Source: Synechococcaceae cyanobacterium RL_1_2 | GTDB lineage: Bacteria > Cyanobacteriota > Cyanobacteriia > Cyanobacteriales > JAAUPO01 | Assembly: GCA_012033095.1 (NCBI GenBank) | Contig: JAAUPO010000186.1 | Coordinates: 1-5,758, forward strand | Length of the DNA: 5,758 bases | Direction of reading: 5' to 3' | Shown: piece after piece, positions 5,733 to 5,758 of the stretch | How the letters are laid out: each line of letters begins with the position of its first letter | Position numbering within the stretch: position 1 is the stretch's first letter | The notes under the pieces: generated by a model | Databases searched by the model: none | Seen by the model: only the letters and a program-made list of their open reading frames with translations | Told to the model about the DNA's origin: nothing | Translations under genes and position numbers: made by a program

Positions 5733-5758
5733 AAACTGCCCGCACTATTGAATGATTA

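Larger units (their letters stand above)
5183..5758. other. gene-free region rich in degenerate repeats
   Basis: This 576-base stretch follows the dus gene and has no credible open frame on either strand and no recognisable tRNA or other RNA gene. It contains tandem TTGATCAA palindromes, a pair of 35-bp direct repeats, a palindromic C-rich/G-rich repeat and short direct repeats at the far end, listed separately. It resembles a graveyard of small dispersed repeats. No clear terminator for dus was found. Confidence 0.6.

Overview
The window looks like a stretch of cyanobacterial chromosome. Three things point there: two complete HIP1 octamers (GCGATCGC, at 1126-1133 and 4634-4641) plus many CGATCG cores; a remA-type (DUF370) gene directly upstream of gmk; and proteins whose closest recognisable relatives are cyanobacterial. 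These include an LpxB-like glycosyltransferase with an NGPGEL start and a methyltransferase with the FDSxPYPxIPLE signature. AT-rich spacers and short palindromic repeats suggest a Synechocystis/Cyanothece/Microcystis-like member, but genus cannot be fixed from this sequence.

Layout. 148-1389 (minus): an LpxB-related glycosyltransferase-like gene. It diverges from a remA-gmk pair at 1556-1801 and 1825-2379 (plus), and the shared control region carries a 7-bp-arm palindrome and a tandem 10-mer. Converging on gmk is a class I SAM-dependent methyltransferase with a long C-terminal extension (2406-3737, minus). It is visibly more AT-rich and poorer in HIP1 cores than its neighbours. 3738-4203 is non-coding and holds a 131-bp miniature transposon-like element (3830-3960) with imperfect terminal inverted repeats and an exact 9-bp target duplication. 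4204-5182 is a dusA-type tRNA-dihydrouridine synthase gene interrupted by a one-base frameshift near 5074-5078. 5183-5758 contains no gene and is built largely from degenerate repeats and palindromes.

How the genes fit together. RemA and Gmk sit together as in many bacteria: a small DNA-binding regulator and the enzyme that makes GDP from GMP. The LpxB-like protein probably acts on envelope glycoconjugates. The methyltransferase substrate cannot be read from the sequence. Dus modifies tRNA. The genes do not form one pathway.

I found no convincing new multi-gene system here. The strongest non-routine observations are the miniature element with its target duplication, the frameshifted dus gene with a fully readable displaced tail, and the repeat cluster at the right-hand end.
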